Assembly: GCA_041645435.1 (NCBI GenBank)
Contig: JBAZQB010000006.1
Coordinates: 124,001-188,000, forward strand
DNA length: 64,000 nucleotides
Source: Methanoregula sp.
GTDB taxonomy: Archaea > Halobacteriota > Methanomicrobia > Methanomicrobiales > Methanospirillaceae
Reading direction: 5' to 3'
A model generated the notes under the pieces. The model ran no database searches, was not told where the DNA came from, and was given only the letters and a program-made list of their open reading frames with translations. Position numbers and translations under genes: made by a program. Each line of letters begins with the position of its first letter. Within the stretch, counting starts at the first letter, position 1. Below, in pieces: positions 1 to 8,483 of the stretch.

Positions 1-73
1 GCTTCGAAAGTTCTTCTGCCTTGACCTTCTTCGCCTGGTTCAGCTTCACTAATTGTTTCTTACTTGTTGGCAT
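1..73 (-). CDS. Partial basic protein, N-terminus only
   Basis: Only the first 24 codons are in the window; the rest lies beyond the left edge. The visible N-terminus begins MPTSKKQLVKLNQAKK and is rich in lysine, with no hydrophobic stretch. The start is supported by a good ribosome-binding site, GAGGTGAT, ending about 4 bases before the ATG on the minus strand. Too little is visible to name a family. Confidence 0.6.
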   Translation of the reverse strand, partial: MPTSKKQLVKLNQAKKVKAEELSK

Positions 74-150
74 ACAATCACCTCGCAACGCCTTTGTCTG
101 ATTCTCATTGGCTTTTTTCCTTCTTAAAATATCCCTGTACCGTTGTACCA

Positions 151-211
151 GCGGGGGGATGCCCGGGCGGCGGGGGCAGAAGCTCGAAGTGCAAAGAGCC
201 CCCAGGAGCGA
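151..211. repeat. GC-rich dispersed element, copy A
   Basis: The block runs GGGGGGATGCCC, then a GGCGGGGGCAGAAG stretch, then GAGCCCCCAGGAGCG. The runs of G and C can pair. A similar arrangement with the same order of G-run, TGCCC, GGCGGGGG, AGCCCCC and GAGCG occurs at 25659-25701, preceded in both by a CGTTGT block. This suggests a dispersed intergenic element. Confidence 0.45.
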
Positions 212-723
212 TTCCTTTTTCCTTCCCCAATTGTGGTATTTTCCCCTCCCAAAAACCGAGTAAACTCCGTTCTCAAAAACCCTCAATCCGGGCATTTTGC
301 TGACTCTGATTTCTGTATCCCGCCAAAATGGGCTCCGATGAGGTGAAAATGAGGCCCTGTTCGATCGAAAACTCCTGGAGTATTTGTATGAACAGGGGGT
401 TCTTTTCATGCCGGGAAAGGTCGGGCTCCGGGCAATTGTGGGGGTCCGGAGATGATCTATTCCGGGCCCGTTACGGGCTCCGTTTGCCCTTTTTTGGATC
501 CATTTTCCGGGTCCAGTGGAAAATGTGCCAACGCTCACAGAAAATATCAATTTAATCGATTATTTTTCGAAAATACGCGTTTAAAACAGAATTCGACCGT
601 GCAATTTAACGGGCTCCGGTTGGTCTGTGTTTTCTGCCACCCCATTTCAGGTCATAGGGGGTGAGAAAGGCGATGGAAAGACCCGCTGTTGCTCTATATT
701 GCGATCACGTCGGAGAAATGTAG

Positions 724-903
724 GGTGAGAGGCAGGTAGGAGACGTTGCCGGTGATGCAACAGTTCCTCCAACCGGGAGTATTGCAGCGGTAGTGGCCGA
801 CCGGTACGGCTATGACGGAAAACTCGCATCGGCCATTATCTGTACGTATCTCCTCAGCCTCGTGACCCTGCCCCTCTTCCTGATCCCGATACCCGGTCTG
901 TAA
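724..903 (+). pseudogene. C-terminal remnant of an AEC-family permease
   Basis: A 59-codon frame opens right after a TAG at 721 and ends in TAA at 901-903 without a start codon near its left end. Its translation holds PPTGSIAAVVADRYGYDG followed by a hydrophobic helix ending in LPLFLIPIPGL. This resembles the last part of auxin-efflux-carrier (AEC) permeases, where a proline-containing segment is followed by a YGYD motif and a final membrane helix. The other 250 or so residues of such a permease are not found upstream, so it reads as a decayed gene tail. The family call rests on recognition of this short segment only. Confidence 0.5.
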
Positions 904-1078
904 AGAGATGAGCGAAAAGCGACCTGGCCCGCTGAGAGATTCTGCATTCGCCATTGAAACCTGTTCTTGCGCTGTTGAAAAAAAGCGGGATTGAACCGGG
1001 AGACAAACAAAAAGAATTATTTTTCAGGGTTAAGCACAAATTTCACCATCGGAAAAACCTTTTACCGAGGATCCCGTT

Positions 1079-1945
1079 ATGAACAAAAACCACATTTTCA
1101 TCCTGGCAATTGCTCTCACTATCTGCTTCATCGCCATGGCGGGCTGCACAAGTGCTCCCGGCGCCACTGCCCAGCAACAGGTAAAACCAGCGCACAACTA
1201 TCCGACCGTCTCGTTCAATGAAACCCCCGTCAAGCACGTTCAAGTCAACGGGGTTTCGCTGGGGTACCGGGAATTCGGTGCCGGTGAACCGGTCCTGATG
1301 CTCGCGGGATTCGGCGAGACCATCGATTCCTGGAACCAGACGTTCATCGGCATCCTTGCCACGAAATACCATGTCTACACGTACGACCACCGGGGGATGG
1401 GATACAGCAGCGACAATAATGCGACCCACACCATTGCCCTGTACGCCGATGACGCTGCCGCGATCATGCCCGCTCTCGGGTATGACAGCATGCATGTGTA
1501 CGGCGTGTCCATGGGATCCTCGATCGCCCAGCAGCTGGTCATCGATCACCCCGAACGCGTCCGGAAACTGGTTCTCGATTCTGTTTCCTACAGCGTCCGT
1601 ATCCCGGAAACAAAAACACTGCTCGGCATTCTCGAATCGGTTGCCGCTCCCAATTCGACCTATCCTGAGGGGATACGGCATGAAGCAGAAGCTGACCTCG
1701 CCTGGAACGGGTCATGGGACAAGCTATCCGGCATCCAGAAGGATGTCATGCTGGTAGAAGGTACGGCCGATGTCATTACGCCCGATGCGGTTGCAGCCCG
1801 GATGACCACGCAGATAAACGGCTCGTGGCTCGTGCGGTTCAAGGGACTTCCGCATATCGGATCCCAGAAGGCACCGGTCGAGTACGGGTTGAACGGGCTC
1901 GACTTCCTCGGCATGAATGAGTCTGCACCGTACGCAGCGCCATAA
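1079..1945 (+). CDS. Secreted alpha/beta-hydrolase lipoprotein
   Basis: A 288-residue protein with a hydrophobic N-terminal segment and a lipobox-like AMAGC (Cys23), predicting a lipid-anchored protein on the outer face of the membrane. The rest is an alpha/beta-hydrolase fold: the oxyanion region near LMLAGFGE, the nucleophile elbow GVSMGS with Ser144, a likely acid Asp231 in EGTADVITP, and His259 in LPHIGS. Substrate cannot be inferred; family members include esterases, peptidases and haloperoxidase-like enzymes. The ATG is preceded by GAGGATC at 6 bases. It is monocistronic and ends in a T-run followed by a perfect palindrome. Confidence 0.8.
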   Translation: MNKNHIFILAIALTICFIAMAGCTSAPGATAQQQVKPAHNYPTVSFNETPVKHVQVNGVSLGYREFGAGEPVLMLAGFGETIDSWNQTFIGILATKYHVYTYDHRGMGYSSDNNATHTIALYADDAAAIMPALGYDSMHVYGVSMGSSIAQQLVIDHPERVRKLVLDSVSYSVRIPETKTLLGILESVAAPNSTYPEGIRHEAEADLAWNGSWDKLSGIQKDVMLVEGTADVITPDAVAARMTTQINGSWLVRFKGLPHIGSQKAPVEYGLNGLDFLGMNESAPYAAP

Positions 1946-1977
1946 TTTTTTTTTTGGGACCGGGAAAATTTTCCCGG
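1944..1977 (+). terminator. Terminator after the hydrolase gene
   Basis: The stop codon is followed at once by a run of ten T residues (about 1946-1955), the usual archaeal intrinsic termination signal, and then by an 18-base perfect palindrome CCGGGAAAATTTTCCCGG at 1960-1977. Termination in archaea depends mainly on the T-run; the palindrome may stabilise the transcript end. Confidence 0.6.
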
Positions 1978-2100
1978 AAACAATTTTGAAATTTTTTTAT
2001 CACCTTTTTTGTCGGGAGAAATCTTAAAGAATCTGAATTGAGATCGCATTTTTAAAAAAAATCTATGATGGGGGAAAAATTTTGGACCGGGAATCGTTTG

Positions 2101-2225
2101 AAAAATTCAGCAGACCTTGATTTCTATTTTTCAACCAGACTCTGCCTAAAAATTTTCAATCGGATCTTGATTAAAAAAATTTAACCGGACTTTGATTGAA
2201 AAAAGTTAACCAAAGTTTAATAAAA
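2101..2225 (-). repeat. 25-bp-periodic repeat array, locus 1 (five units)
   Basis: Five consecutive 25-bp units run in exact register from 2101 to 2225. Read on the minus strand they follow the same degenerate consensus as the arrays at 34.7-35.4 kb, AATCAAAGTCYGGTTGAAA followed by T or A runs. Units differ at several positions but never in length. The array lies between the convergent ends of the hydrolase gene and atpI. There is no reading frame through it, and it is not a CRISPR array because there are no distinct spacers. Confidence 0.75.
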
Positions 2226-2325
2226 AAATCCGGCATCCATCGGTCCAAATGGTAAACTATTGCCTTACGATTACAGGAAGCCCCCATATCCTAGGACCGC
2301 TCCTGAACCAGACCCCCTCCGGAAC

Positions 2326-4257
2326 CTACCTCACAACCTCATCTACAACCGCCTTCTTAAACGGTTTGTACACCACGCCGCCCCCGGTATAAAACTTCGA
2401 GAAGAACTCCACGATATGCAGACGCATTGAATGGATAGAGGGGCTGAACATGGCAAGCACAATATTCAGTGCGTGCAGCAGCAATGCGACGATGATACCG
2501 ATGATCGCGATCTCGAACGACTCCCCGAGCCGGTTTGCTACCATGGCAAGGATCACGGATGCCATCCCGATTGCCATCAGCCGGGCATAGGAGAGGATGT
2601 TGCCTACGGTACTCATGACCTCGATCGTCCCGAATACCCCCGCCCCAAAGAGGATCAGGGGCAGAGCGATAATTACCAGGATCCCGGCAGGATAGGCCGC
2701 CGTCTCCGGGGCAAGACCGGCCAGCATGATGACCGCGGTAATGAGCCCGGTGAGCATGAGCAGCATACCGGCTTTTTCAGCAAGGTGCTTTTTGCTCTTG
2801 GTGATGATCGCATTGCGCATCCCGATGATGAGACCTAAAAAGACATGGATGATGCCAATCATGACCGCAAGGATCAGCATGGGGATCATGGCCTCGACCC
2901 GGTTCCACGTGATCCCGAGGAAATGAACCGGGTGAATCCATCCCATGATCTCGCCGAAATCCCCGAAAAATTCTCCGAATAACCAGCCGAAGATGATGGT
3001 CGGGATCGACGAGATGATGAGGATGTCTGCCATGCTTGCGGCAAAGGCAATAGCCCCGTACATCTTTTTGATGAGCAGGGCGATGAGAAGAATGACGATC
3101 CCGTACCCGATGTCGCCCACCATGATCCCAAAAAAGAGCGGGAAAAAGATTGCAAGGATCGGGGAGGGATCGATCTCCCGGTACCGGGGAGGGGAGACGA
3201 GCTGCATGATGACTTCGAAGGGTTTTACCCAGCGGGGATTATCGTAAAAGACCGGCGCTTTTTCCATATCCTTTTCCGTTGTGTCCAGTTCTTTTACGAT
3301 AACCCGATCAGAGAACACATCTGCCAGGGATTTTTTTACCTGTTGCACCTTTTTTTTGGGAATCCATCCCATGATGACGAAGGTATATTCCGACAGGGCA
3401 AAATTCGAAAATGCCCCCAGCTCGTCGTTCATATCCTCAAGGGTTTTTTTGAGGATCGCCAGTTCCTGGTACCAGTCGGATGCAAGGGTCAACTGGTCAT
3501 CATCGATTTTCTTAATCTCATCGGCTGCCCGGAGCTTGTTCTCTTCGATCAGGGCAAACATCTCGTAAAACGGTTTTCCCATATATTCCCGGGGCAGGCG
3601 CACCTCGTTCACATTGACCGAGTAAATGAAGGAATGGACCTGTTCGGAATGGCGCTTGTTAAAGACCATGATGGCAGCGATCGTATCCGCATCAACATTT
3701 GTCGATGTCATCTCGAACTGGTTGCTGGTGATCGTTTCCAGTTCCTTTTTTATCAGGTCAACGACATCGCTGTGTTCTTTTAAGATTAAGAGGATCGTGA
3801 CTTCAAATCCCTCCAGCAGGGGCAGTTCGCGTTCGAGCGGCTGGAGGATATCGAGGACTTTTGCATAACGGTTTAAGGCCGTGACGGATAAGGTAAGTTC
3901 ACTCTTCCGCGATGCAAGATCCCGGGTGGTATTCTCAAGTTTCCGGATAATTTCCTGCGCGCGCAACAGGACCTGTTCATGATCCTGTTTTCGGATGGAC
4001 AGTGCGACTTCCCGCTGGCGTGCCGTATCATCGGTTACTTTGGGAAGTGTGGAAAAGATCCCGTTGATCTTTCCCAACACTTCAGCTACATCGGTTGCGG
4101 TATCCAGTACCACTTTTTGTAAGGGGATCTCCTTTGGAGAGACCGACTGCGATACATCTTCGAGATGAAGTGTCCCTTCCTGGTACAACAGGTCAACGAC
4201 ATGGTTGAATGCCGGTTTTGGCCCTATCACCTGGATTCTTTTCATCTGCTGGAGCAT
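2326..4257 (-). CDS. atpI: A-type ATP synthase subunit I (a subunit)
   Basis: A 643-residue protein with a soluble, coiled-coil-rich N-terminal half (roughly residues 1-350) and a C-terminal half with seven or eight membrane helices. This is the layout of the archaeal/vacuolar a subunit, which forms the ion half-channel and stator arm of the A1A0-ATPase. The segment NILSYARLMAIGMA carries the conserved arginine facing the rotor ring. It lies 26 bases downstream of atpH. The usual partners (K, E, C, F, A, B, D) do not follow: the gene ends at a repeat array. The start MLQQMKRIQVIG fits the family. Confidence 0.93.
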   Translation of the reverse strand: MLQQMKRIQVIGPKPAFNHVVDLLYQEGTLHLEDVSQSVSPKEIPLQKVVLDTATDVAEVLGKINGIFSTLPKVTDDTARQREVALSIRKQDHEQVLLRAQEIIRKLENTTRDLASRKSELTLSVTALNRYAKVLDILQPLERELPLLEGFEVTILLILKEHSDVVDLIKKELETITSNQFEMTSTNVDADTIAAIMVFNKRHSEQVHSFIYSVNVNEVRLPREYMGKPFYEMFALIEENKLRAADEIKKIDDDQLTLASDWYQELAILKKTLEDMNDELGAFSNFALSEYTFVIMGWIPKKKVQQVKKSLADVFSDRVIVKELDTTEKDMEKAPVFYDNPRWVKPFEVIMQLVSPPRYREIDPSPILAIFFPLFFGIMVGDIGYGIVILLIALLIKKMYGAIAFAASMADILIISSIPTIIFGWLFGEFFGDFGEIMGWIHPVHFLGITWNRVEAMIPMLILAVMIGIIHVFLGLIIGMRNAIITKSKKHLAEKAGMLLMLTGLITAVIMLAGLAPETAAYPAGILVIIALPLILFGAGVFGTIEVMSTVGNILSYARLMAIGMASVILAMVANRLGESFEIAIIGIIVALLLHALNIVLAMFSPSIHSMRLHIVEFFSKFYTGGGVVYKPFKKAVVDEVVR

Positions 4258-4283
4258 ACGGTTCCCTGCCGGACATTACCGGG

Positions 4284-4598
4284 CTACTTCATGGTCACAT
4301 AGCGTACAATGGCATCCGCAGCCATGGGAATGTTTTTTTTGCCTTTTTCTGCTTCGGTTTCTGCTTTAAGTCCCGTTTCCTGTTTCAATTGTTCAATCCG
4401 GGCCCCGGTCCTGCCTTTTTCCCGCCAGTACACCTCTTCAGCTGCGGTTTTTCCTTCGGCATCTGCGGTGCACAACAGGTTTTCTGCATCAGTTCTTGCT
4501 GCAGCAATTGATGCTTCCGTTCCGGCTCTCGCATCTTCTATCTTTTTTGCCACATCCTGTTCTTTTTCCCGAATCTGCTGGAGCAGTGTCTTTTCCAT
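4284..4598 (-). CDS. atpH: A-type ATP synthase subunit H
   Basis: A 104-residue, almost wholly helical, charged protein (MEKTLLQQIREKEQDV...) typical of the small subunit H encoded just ahead of subunit I in archaeal A-ATPase operons. Together with subunit E it builds the peripheral stalk that stops A1 from turning. Heptad-like spacing of Ala, Ile and Leu through residues 5-75 supports a long coiled coil. It sits between a 66-residue gene upstream (13-base gap) and atpI downstream (26 bases), so the three are probably co-transcribed. Confidence 0.85.
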   Translation of the reverse strand: MEKTLLQQIREKEQDVAKKIEDARAGTEASIAAARTDAENLLCTADAEGKTAAEEVYWREKGRTGARIEQLKQETGLKAETEAEKGKKNIPMAADAIVRYVTMK

Positions 4599-4611
4599 AT
4601 CCTTACCTCCG

Positions 4612-4812
4612 TTACAGCCCGTGCTTGCGTTTCAGGATCGAAGTAACCCCGCATTGGGGAGTGGCGGCCCCGGATCGCGCCTTCTCCTCTTCCGTCTGCC
4701 CGCGTCCCCGTAGTTCACGCGCTTTCTGGGCTGCCTCTTCGATTCGCTGGCGGCATCTCCCAACAGCCGTGTTTTTCAGGGCATTAATCGCTGTTAAAAT
4801 ATTCTGGGCCAT
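4612..4812 (-). CDS. Small basic protein at the head of the atpH-atpI unit
   Basis: A 66-residue protein of unknown function. A longer in-frame extension to 5007 exists, but a strong ribosome-binding site, GGAGGTG, lies 10 bases before the ATG at 4812, which fixes the start. Residues 1-47 form a charged amphipathic helix (EEAAQKARELRGRGQTEEE) and the C-terminus is basic with one cysteine and ends in KRKHGL. It precedes atpH by 13 bases and probably shares its transcript. No known ATPase subunit matches it by eye; its position suggests a link to the stator genes, which is inference. Confidence 0.65.
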   Translation of the reverse strand: MAQNILTAINALKNTAVGRCRQRIEEAAQKARELRGRGQTEEEKARSGAATPQCGVTSILKRKHGL

Positions 4813-5088
4813 TGCGTTGAGACACCTCCTGATATATTCAATTGGTCTATACCATCGAAGGTGAATAAATAGTTTCTTATGTCCCGTCAGGGAAAGAAAA
4901 CCATGATTCTGCCAGGGCTCCTCTTCCTCAAATGTCTGCGATAAGCAGGGGGGGACATTCGGGTAAAAGCGGAGTGTCTTCGGATTTATCCCTGCATTTT
5001 TCTGCAATTCTTTACTGCCTGTAATGCTGCGGCAGGAATCCCCCGCATTGACGGATAGCGAACACCGTGCAGGTGAAAAAGGGGTTAT

Positions 5089-6213
5089 TCAGGTAATGCC
5101 CAGGTACGCGGGCACGAAAAGGATCGCAAAGAAAATGAGCATCAGGGCAAGTCCAAGGGGTAAGCCGTATCTCGCCCACTCCTTGCTGGTGATCCCCATT
5201 TTGCCGGCTGCAATGATATTGGGAATGTTGCCGGGAATCAGCATACCCCCGGCGATTAAAAGTCCCATCAGTGCGCTTTTAATCTGGATCAGGCTGAGTT
5301 GCGGCCCGATCTCTGCTGCAGCAAGGGTCGCATTGTCGAGAACCGCAGATACGATATTCACCCAGTAAAGACCCTCTGATGGTATCTGGATGATATACTC
5401 AAGGATGAGCGGCTTGAATCCCTCTCCCAAGAAGACCAGGGCCATGATGAACAGGTACACTTTACCTGCGCGGATCACGACATCGCGGATGCTCTCGCGG
5501 ACGAGCCGGCACTCAAGACCCTCCGTGCCGGTACCCTGCCGCTGCAGGAAAATCACCCCAAGAATCCCGAGTGCAAGGATACCGGGGATAACATAGATCC
5601 CCAGCAGATCGAGAAGGAAGGTAAATCCTGCATGGTACGGATCGCCGGACAGTTTGGAGATGGCGATTGTCGAGAGCGGCTCACCAAGCGGTGTGAGGGC
5701 AGCCCCCAGGCCGATAGAAAAACAGGAGATCACCGTAACGCCGATCTTTTCCTGCCGTCCGAGCGGGAGGGCGCAGATAATTTCTACGAGGATGATGGCA
5801 GCTAAAATTGCTGAGATAATGCTGGATACAATACCAAGACCACAGATCAGGAAGAAAACGATGATGGAGATTGGCACCCGGTTTACCATGGTCTGGATGG
5901 CCGCCTGGATCTGCGTGTGGGCAAAATAAATAACCAATCCCATGATGAGAACGATCTGGACAATACCTACGGGTATACCGGCAACCGTTGTGATCATGAT
6001 CGGAGCAGCAAGTGCCTCAAGGACTATTGCCGTTGTCCATCCGAATGTTTCGCCGTTCACAATCGCAAAAGTGGCAACGCTCAGTGCAGCAATTCCGCAG
6101 GTGAAGAGAAACACCTCAAGATTCTCTTCTATCCTTTTGACTTTGAACGGGAGCACCAGTACAAGAATAAATATACAGATGAGCAGGATGTTGACGATCA
6201 TGAGTTGTTCCAT
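5089..6213 (-). CDS. Putative cation transporter, DUF1646 family
   Basis: A 374-residue integral membrane protein with ten or more hydrophobic segments spread over its whole length. The sequence pattern, including LGAALTPLGEPLSTIAISKL near the middle and LIAGGMLIPGNIPNIIAAGK near the C-terminus, fits the DUF1646 family of predicted cation transporters, which is related to the ion-transporter superfamily with two inverted halves. The two Gly/Pro-rich motifs lie in matching places in each half and are likely re-entrant loops. Substrate is unknown. It is followed by a 276-base gap before the atpH leader gene, so it probably has its own terminator. Confidence 0.75.
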   Translation of the reverse strand: MEQLMIVNILLICIFILVLVLPFKVKRIEENLEVFLFTCGIAALSVATFAIVNGETFGWTTAIVLEALAAPIMITTVAGIPVGIVQIVLIMGLVIYFAHTQIQAAIQTMVNRVPISIIVFFLICGLGIVSSIISAILAAIILVEIICALPLGRQEKIGVTVISCFSIGLGAALTPLGEPLSTIAISKLSGDPYHAGFTFLLDLLGIYVIPGILALGILGVIFLQRQGTGTEGLECRLVRESIRDVVIRAGKVYLFIMALVFLGEGFKPLILEYIIQIPSEGLYWVNIVSAVLDNATLAAAEIGPQLSLIQIKSALMGLLIAGGMLIPGNIPNIIAAGKMGITSKEWARYGLPLGLALMLIFFAILFVPAYLGIT

Positions 6214-6554
6214 AATAACCGGTTCCGGTGCAGAGCGCTGGTAATAGCAGGTATTCGATTGCCGATCACAAAACAGTGATCCTGCTCGTATTGATGCACC
6301 GCCTTTCAGTATCTGCCCGTAAATTATTACCTGTTACTATCTTACCGGTGTTCTCATCTCTCTGACTGAGAACTATTCCCGATTTGAAATCACCGCGGTA
6401 CTTTCTTTCCGGAACAGAGATTTTCGTTCCGATAAGTGTTTACTGGTGGTATTGAACCTCATGGAAATGTTTACCAATTTCTCATCGATAGATACGATCT
6501 CCCTGACGAACAACACACAATTCATTTATCTCTCCTTTGCTAACGTATCATCAG
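6214..6554. promoter_or_regulatory. Divergent intergenic region with a TATA box for the HEAT operon
   Basis: This gap separates the DUF1646 gene (minus strand) from the HEAT-repeat operon (plus strand). A box-A-like TTTATCT at 6525-6531 lies about 30 bases before the ATG at 6555, the spacing of a leaderless archaeal promoter. No other gene-like frame or repeat was seen here. Confidence 0.45.
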
Positions 6555-7499
6555 ATGGAATTCATTCCGCGGTTTTTCCGGCAGAAACGCCTCCTTTACC
6601 TTATGGTGCCCATTGTGGTGGAACTGGCTTTTTTTGACCGTTTCAATCCCGCGGAACTTCTTAGGCCGGATGTAAAAAAACTCACGGAGCGAGGGGATAT
6701 TGCAGGTCTTGCCCGCCTGTTGGAACATAAGGAACCCCAGGTCCAGTACGAGGCCGCAGAAGCGCTGGGAAACCTCGGCGACGAAAAAGCGGTCGGGCCG
6801 CTCATCACTGCATTAAAGCGGGACGAGTTCAGCGGTGTGCGGTGGAAAGCGGCAGAAGCGCTCTCAAAGCTGGGAAATCCTGCAGTAGGGCCGCTCATCG
6901 CAGCACTCCAGTACCCGGATGATGATGTCCGCTGGAAAGCCGCAATTGCGCTTGGTGAGATCGGGAACCCGGATGCCATCGATCCTCTCATCGCGCTCCT
7001 TGCCGATGACGACCGGTTTGTGAGAAGCCGGGCTGCACATGCACTCAGCATGATCGGTGAAATAGCAGTCGGGCACCTCATCCAAGCACTTAAATCAGGG
7101 GATCCGGCTACGCGGCGGGGGGCGGCACTGGCACTGGGAAAAATTAAAAATGCCAGTGCCGTTGAACCGCTGATCCTTGCACTCGCGGATGAACAGGCTA
7201 TGGTCAGGGCAGAAGCTGCAGCTGCGCTCGCATCCATCGGCACTCCTGCTCTTGGTCCCCTGCTGGGTTTTTTAAAGGGCGCAAAGGGAGAGACCCGTAT
7301 CGAAGTGATGACTGCACTCGGGGAGCTGAAAAACGCAGATGCAATCGAGCCTCTTGTCCAGCTCCTCGAGAATGCGGATGATGATGAGCGGCAGGCAATA
7401 GCCGATGCAATCGACGCTATCCTGATCCCGGCGGTTGAACCGCTGGTGTGCAGGATACGGGATGGAACCCCAAAAAAAGAATGCAATCTGAGAAAATGA
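6555..7499 (+). CDS. HEAT-repeat protein with hydrophobic N-terminus
   Basis: A 314-residue protein. Residues 12-27 (LLYLMVPIVVELAFF) are hydrophobic and may anchor it to the membrane. From about residue 45 to the end it consists of eight or so ~31-residue helical repeats of the PBS-lyase HEAT type, with recurring AAEALGNLGD and PLIxAL blocks. Such proteins act as scaffolds. An in-frame TTG start at 6537 is possible; the ATG at 6555 is preferred because it lies about 30 bases after a TATA-like box. It is followed 7 bases later by a second HEAT protein, whose ribosome-binding site overlaps this stop codon. Confidence 0.75.
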   Translation: MEFIPRFFRQKRLLYLMVPIVVELAFFDRFNPAELLRPDVKKLTERGDIAGLARLLEHKEPQVQYEAAEALGNLGDEKAVGPLITALKRDEFSGVRWKAAEALSKLGNPAVGPLIAALQYPDDDVRWKAAIALGEIGNPDAIDPLIALLADDDRFVRSRAAHALSMIGEIAVGHLIQALKSGDPATRRGAALALGKIKNASAVEPLILALADEQAMVRAEAAAALASIGTPALGPLLGFLKGAKGETRIEVMTALGELKNADAIEPLVQLLENADDDERQAIADAIDAILIPAVEPLVCRIRDGTPKKECNLRK

Positions 7500-7506
7500 G
7501 GTAATC

Positions 7507-8061
7507 ATGGCACAGCAGAAACCCCCTACCGATCCGCAAATGTCCGATGAGCAGCAGATCGACAAACTCATTGCAGCACTCGGAGACCCGTCGATTGATA
7601 TACGGCATGCAGCGGTACAGGCACTCGGGGACTGTGGGGAACCTGCGATCCCACTCCTGATCAAGGCACTTGCGAATTCGCCGGACAATGATCATCGCTG
7701 GTATGCGGCAGTTGCCCTCTCCCGTATAGGCATACCGGCAATCACCCCGCTGATCGCTGCGATGCGGGTGAACCGGGAAACGGATTTCCGGCGCTATGCC
7801 GCAGCTGCGCTCGGGAACACAGGTGTCCCTGCCATTGAACCCCTGATCGATGCAATGCGAAGCGATGATGCGGATCTGCGGGGGTATCTCTCGCGGGCGC
7901 TCTGCCGGATCGGAAAACCCGCCGTTGAACCCCTCACACGGCGGCTGGACGATGCTGATGCAGTACTCCGCACCTGTGCTTCCCTGACTCTCTGGCAGAT
8001 GGGCGAGACCGGGTTGCCCGCGATGGTCGAGAAGATCCAGGGCGATGAGGATAAGAGCTGA
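7507..8061 (+). CDS. HEAT-repeat protein, second of a pair
   Basis: A 184-residue soluble protein made of five or so HEAT repeats of the PBS-lyase type (QALGDCGEPAIPLLIKAL and similar). It has no N-terminal hydrophobic segment, unlike the first protein of the operon. A GAGGT ribosome-binding site overlaps the stop codon of the preceding gene, so the two are translationally linked. A protein-binding scaffold is the safe description; the partner is unknown. Confidence 0.75.
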   Translation: MAQQKPPTDPQMSDEQQIDKLIAALGDPSIDIRHAAVQALGDCGEPAIPLLIKALANSPDNDHRWYAAVALSRIGIPAITPLIAAMRVNRETDFRRYAAAALGNTGVPAIEPLIDAMRSDDADLRGYLSRALCRIGKPAVEPLTRRLDDADAVLRTCASLTLWQMGETGLPAMVEKIQGDEDKS

Positions 8062-8483
8062 GCTGGATATTCTGTTTTGTGTCTCTTTTTTGAGTGGATT
8101 ACAAGATGGGGGCTGATGCCCCCATACCCCCGGATGTGATGAACGCCGCCGCCCCCGACGGGGCGCCCCCGCGGCGGATCAATTACCTGAACTGGAATAA
8201 AACCTCATACTTCTGACCGTGCCTGAACATCACCCTATTGCAATAGTCTAGGTAGAGGAACTCTGCGAGGGGGTCAAGGGGATACTCCCCTTGGGCTGCT
8301 TCCCCCTCTGGGGGAGAGAGGGGGTCACCCTCCATACTGCCCCAGAGAAAATTGAATGCTGGGAAAAATGGATTTCTTATCAGTAAATTTTCAGATTTCC
8401 CCTTATCCCACGAAATACTGATGAGCATTTTGCAATGAGATAAACCGAAGGGATAAATCTCCTCCCGGACCATCGTACCGGTA
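8062..8483. other. Intergenic region rich in hairpins
   Basis: The gap before polC holds a T-run shortly after the HEAT operon (8085-8092), an inverted repeat GGGGGCTGATGCCCCC at 8108-8123, one copy of a 46-base GC-rich repeat (8136-8181), and two more G-run/C-run hairpins at about 8270-8330. A 107-codon frame on the minus strand crosses it but looks spurious. Confidence 0.45.
8136..8181. repeat. 46-base GC-rich repeat, copy 1
   Basis: This block begins GTGATGAACGCCGCCGCCCC and ends with GATCA. It matches 14853-14898 over all 46 bases with two G/A differences. It contains pairing runs (CGCCGCC...GGCGG and CCCCCG...CGGGG), so it can fold. Both copies lie in gaps just downstream of plus-strand genes. 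Confidence 0.8.

Larger units (their letters stand above)
74..1078. other. 1-kb region without an intact gene
   Basis: No reading frame here looks like a complete gene. The stretch holds a G-rich hairpin-prone element (151-211), short blocks that resemble the ~200-bp repeats found at 33.2 and 34.3 kb (GGGCTCCGTTTGCCC near 476-490 and GTGGAAAATGTGCC near 516-530), and the tail of a decayed permease (724-903). It looks like a degraded intergenic zone rather than a regulatory leader. Confidence 0.5.

Noticed and set aside
1043..1681. 212-codon minus-strand frame
   Set aside because: It is antisense to the alpha/beta-hydrolase gene, which has a lipobox and a complete catalytic triad.
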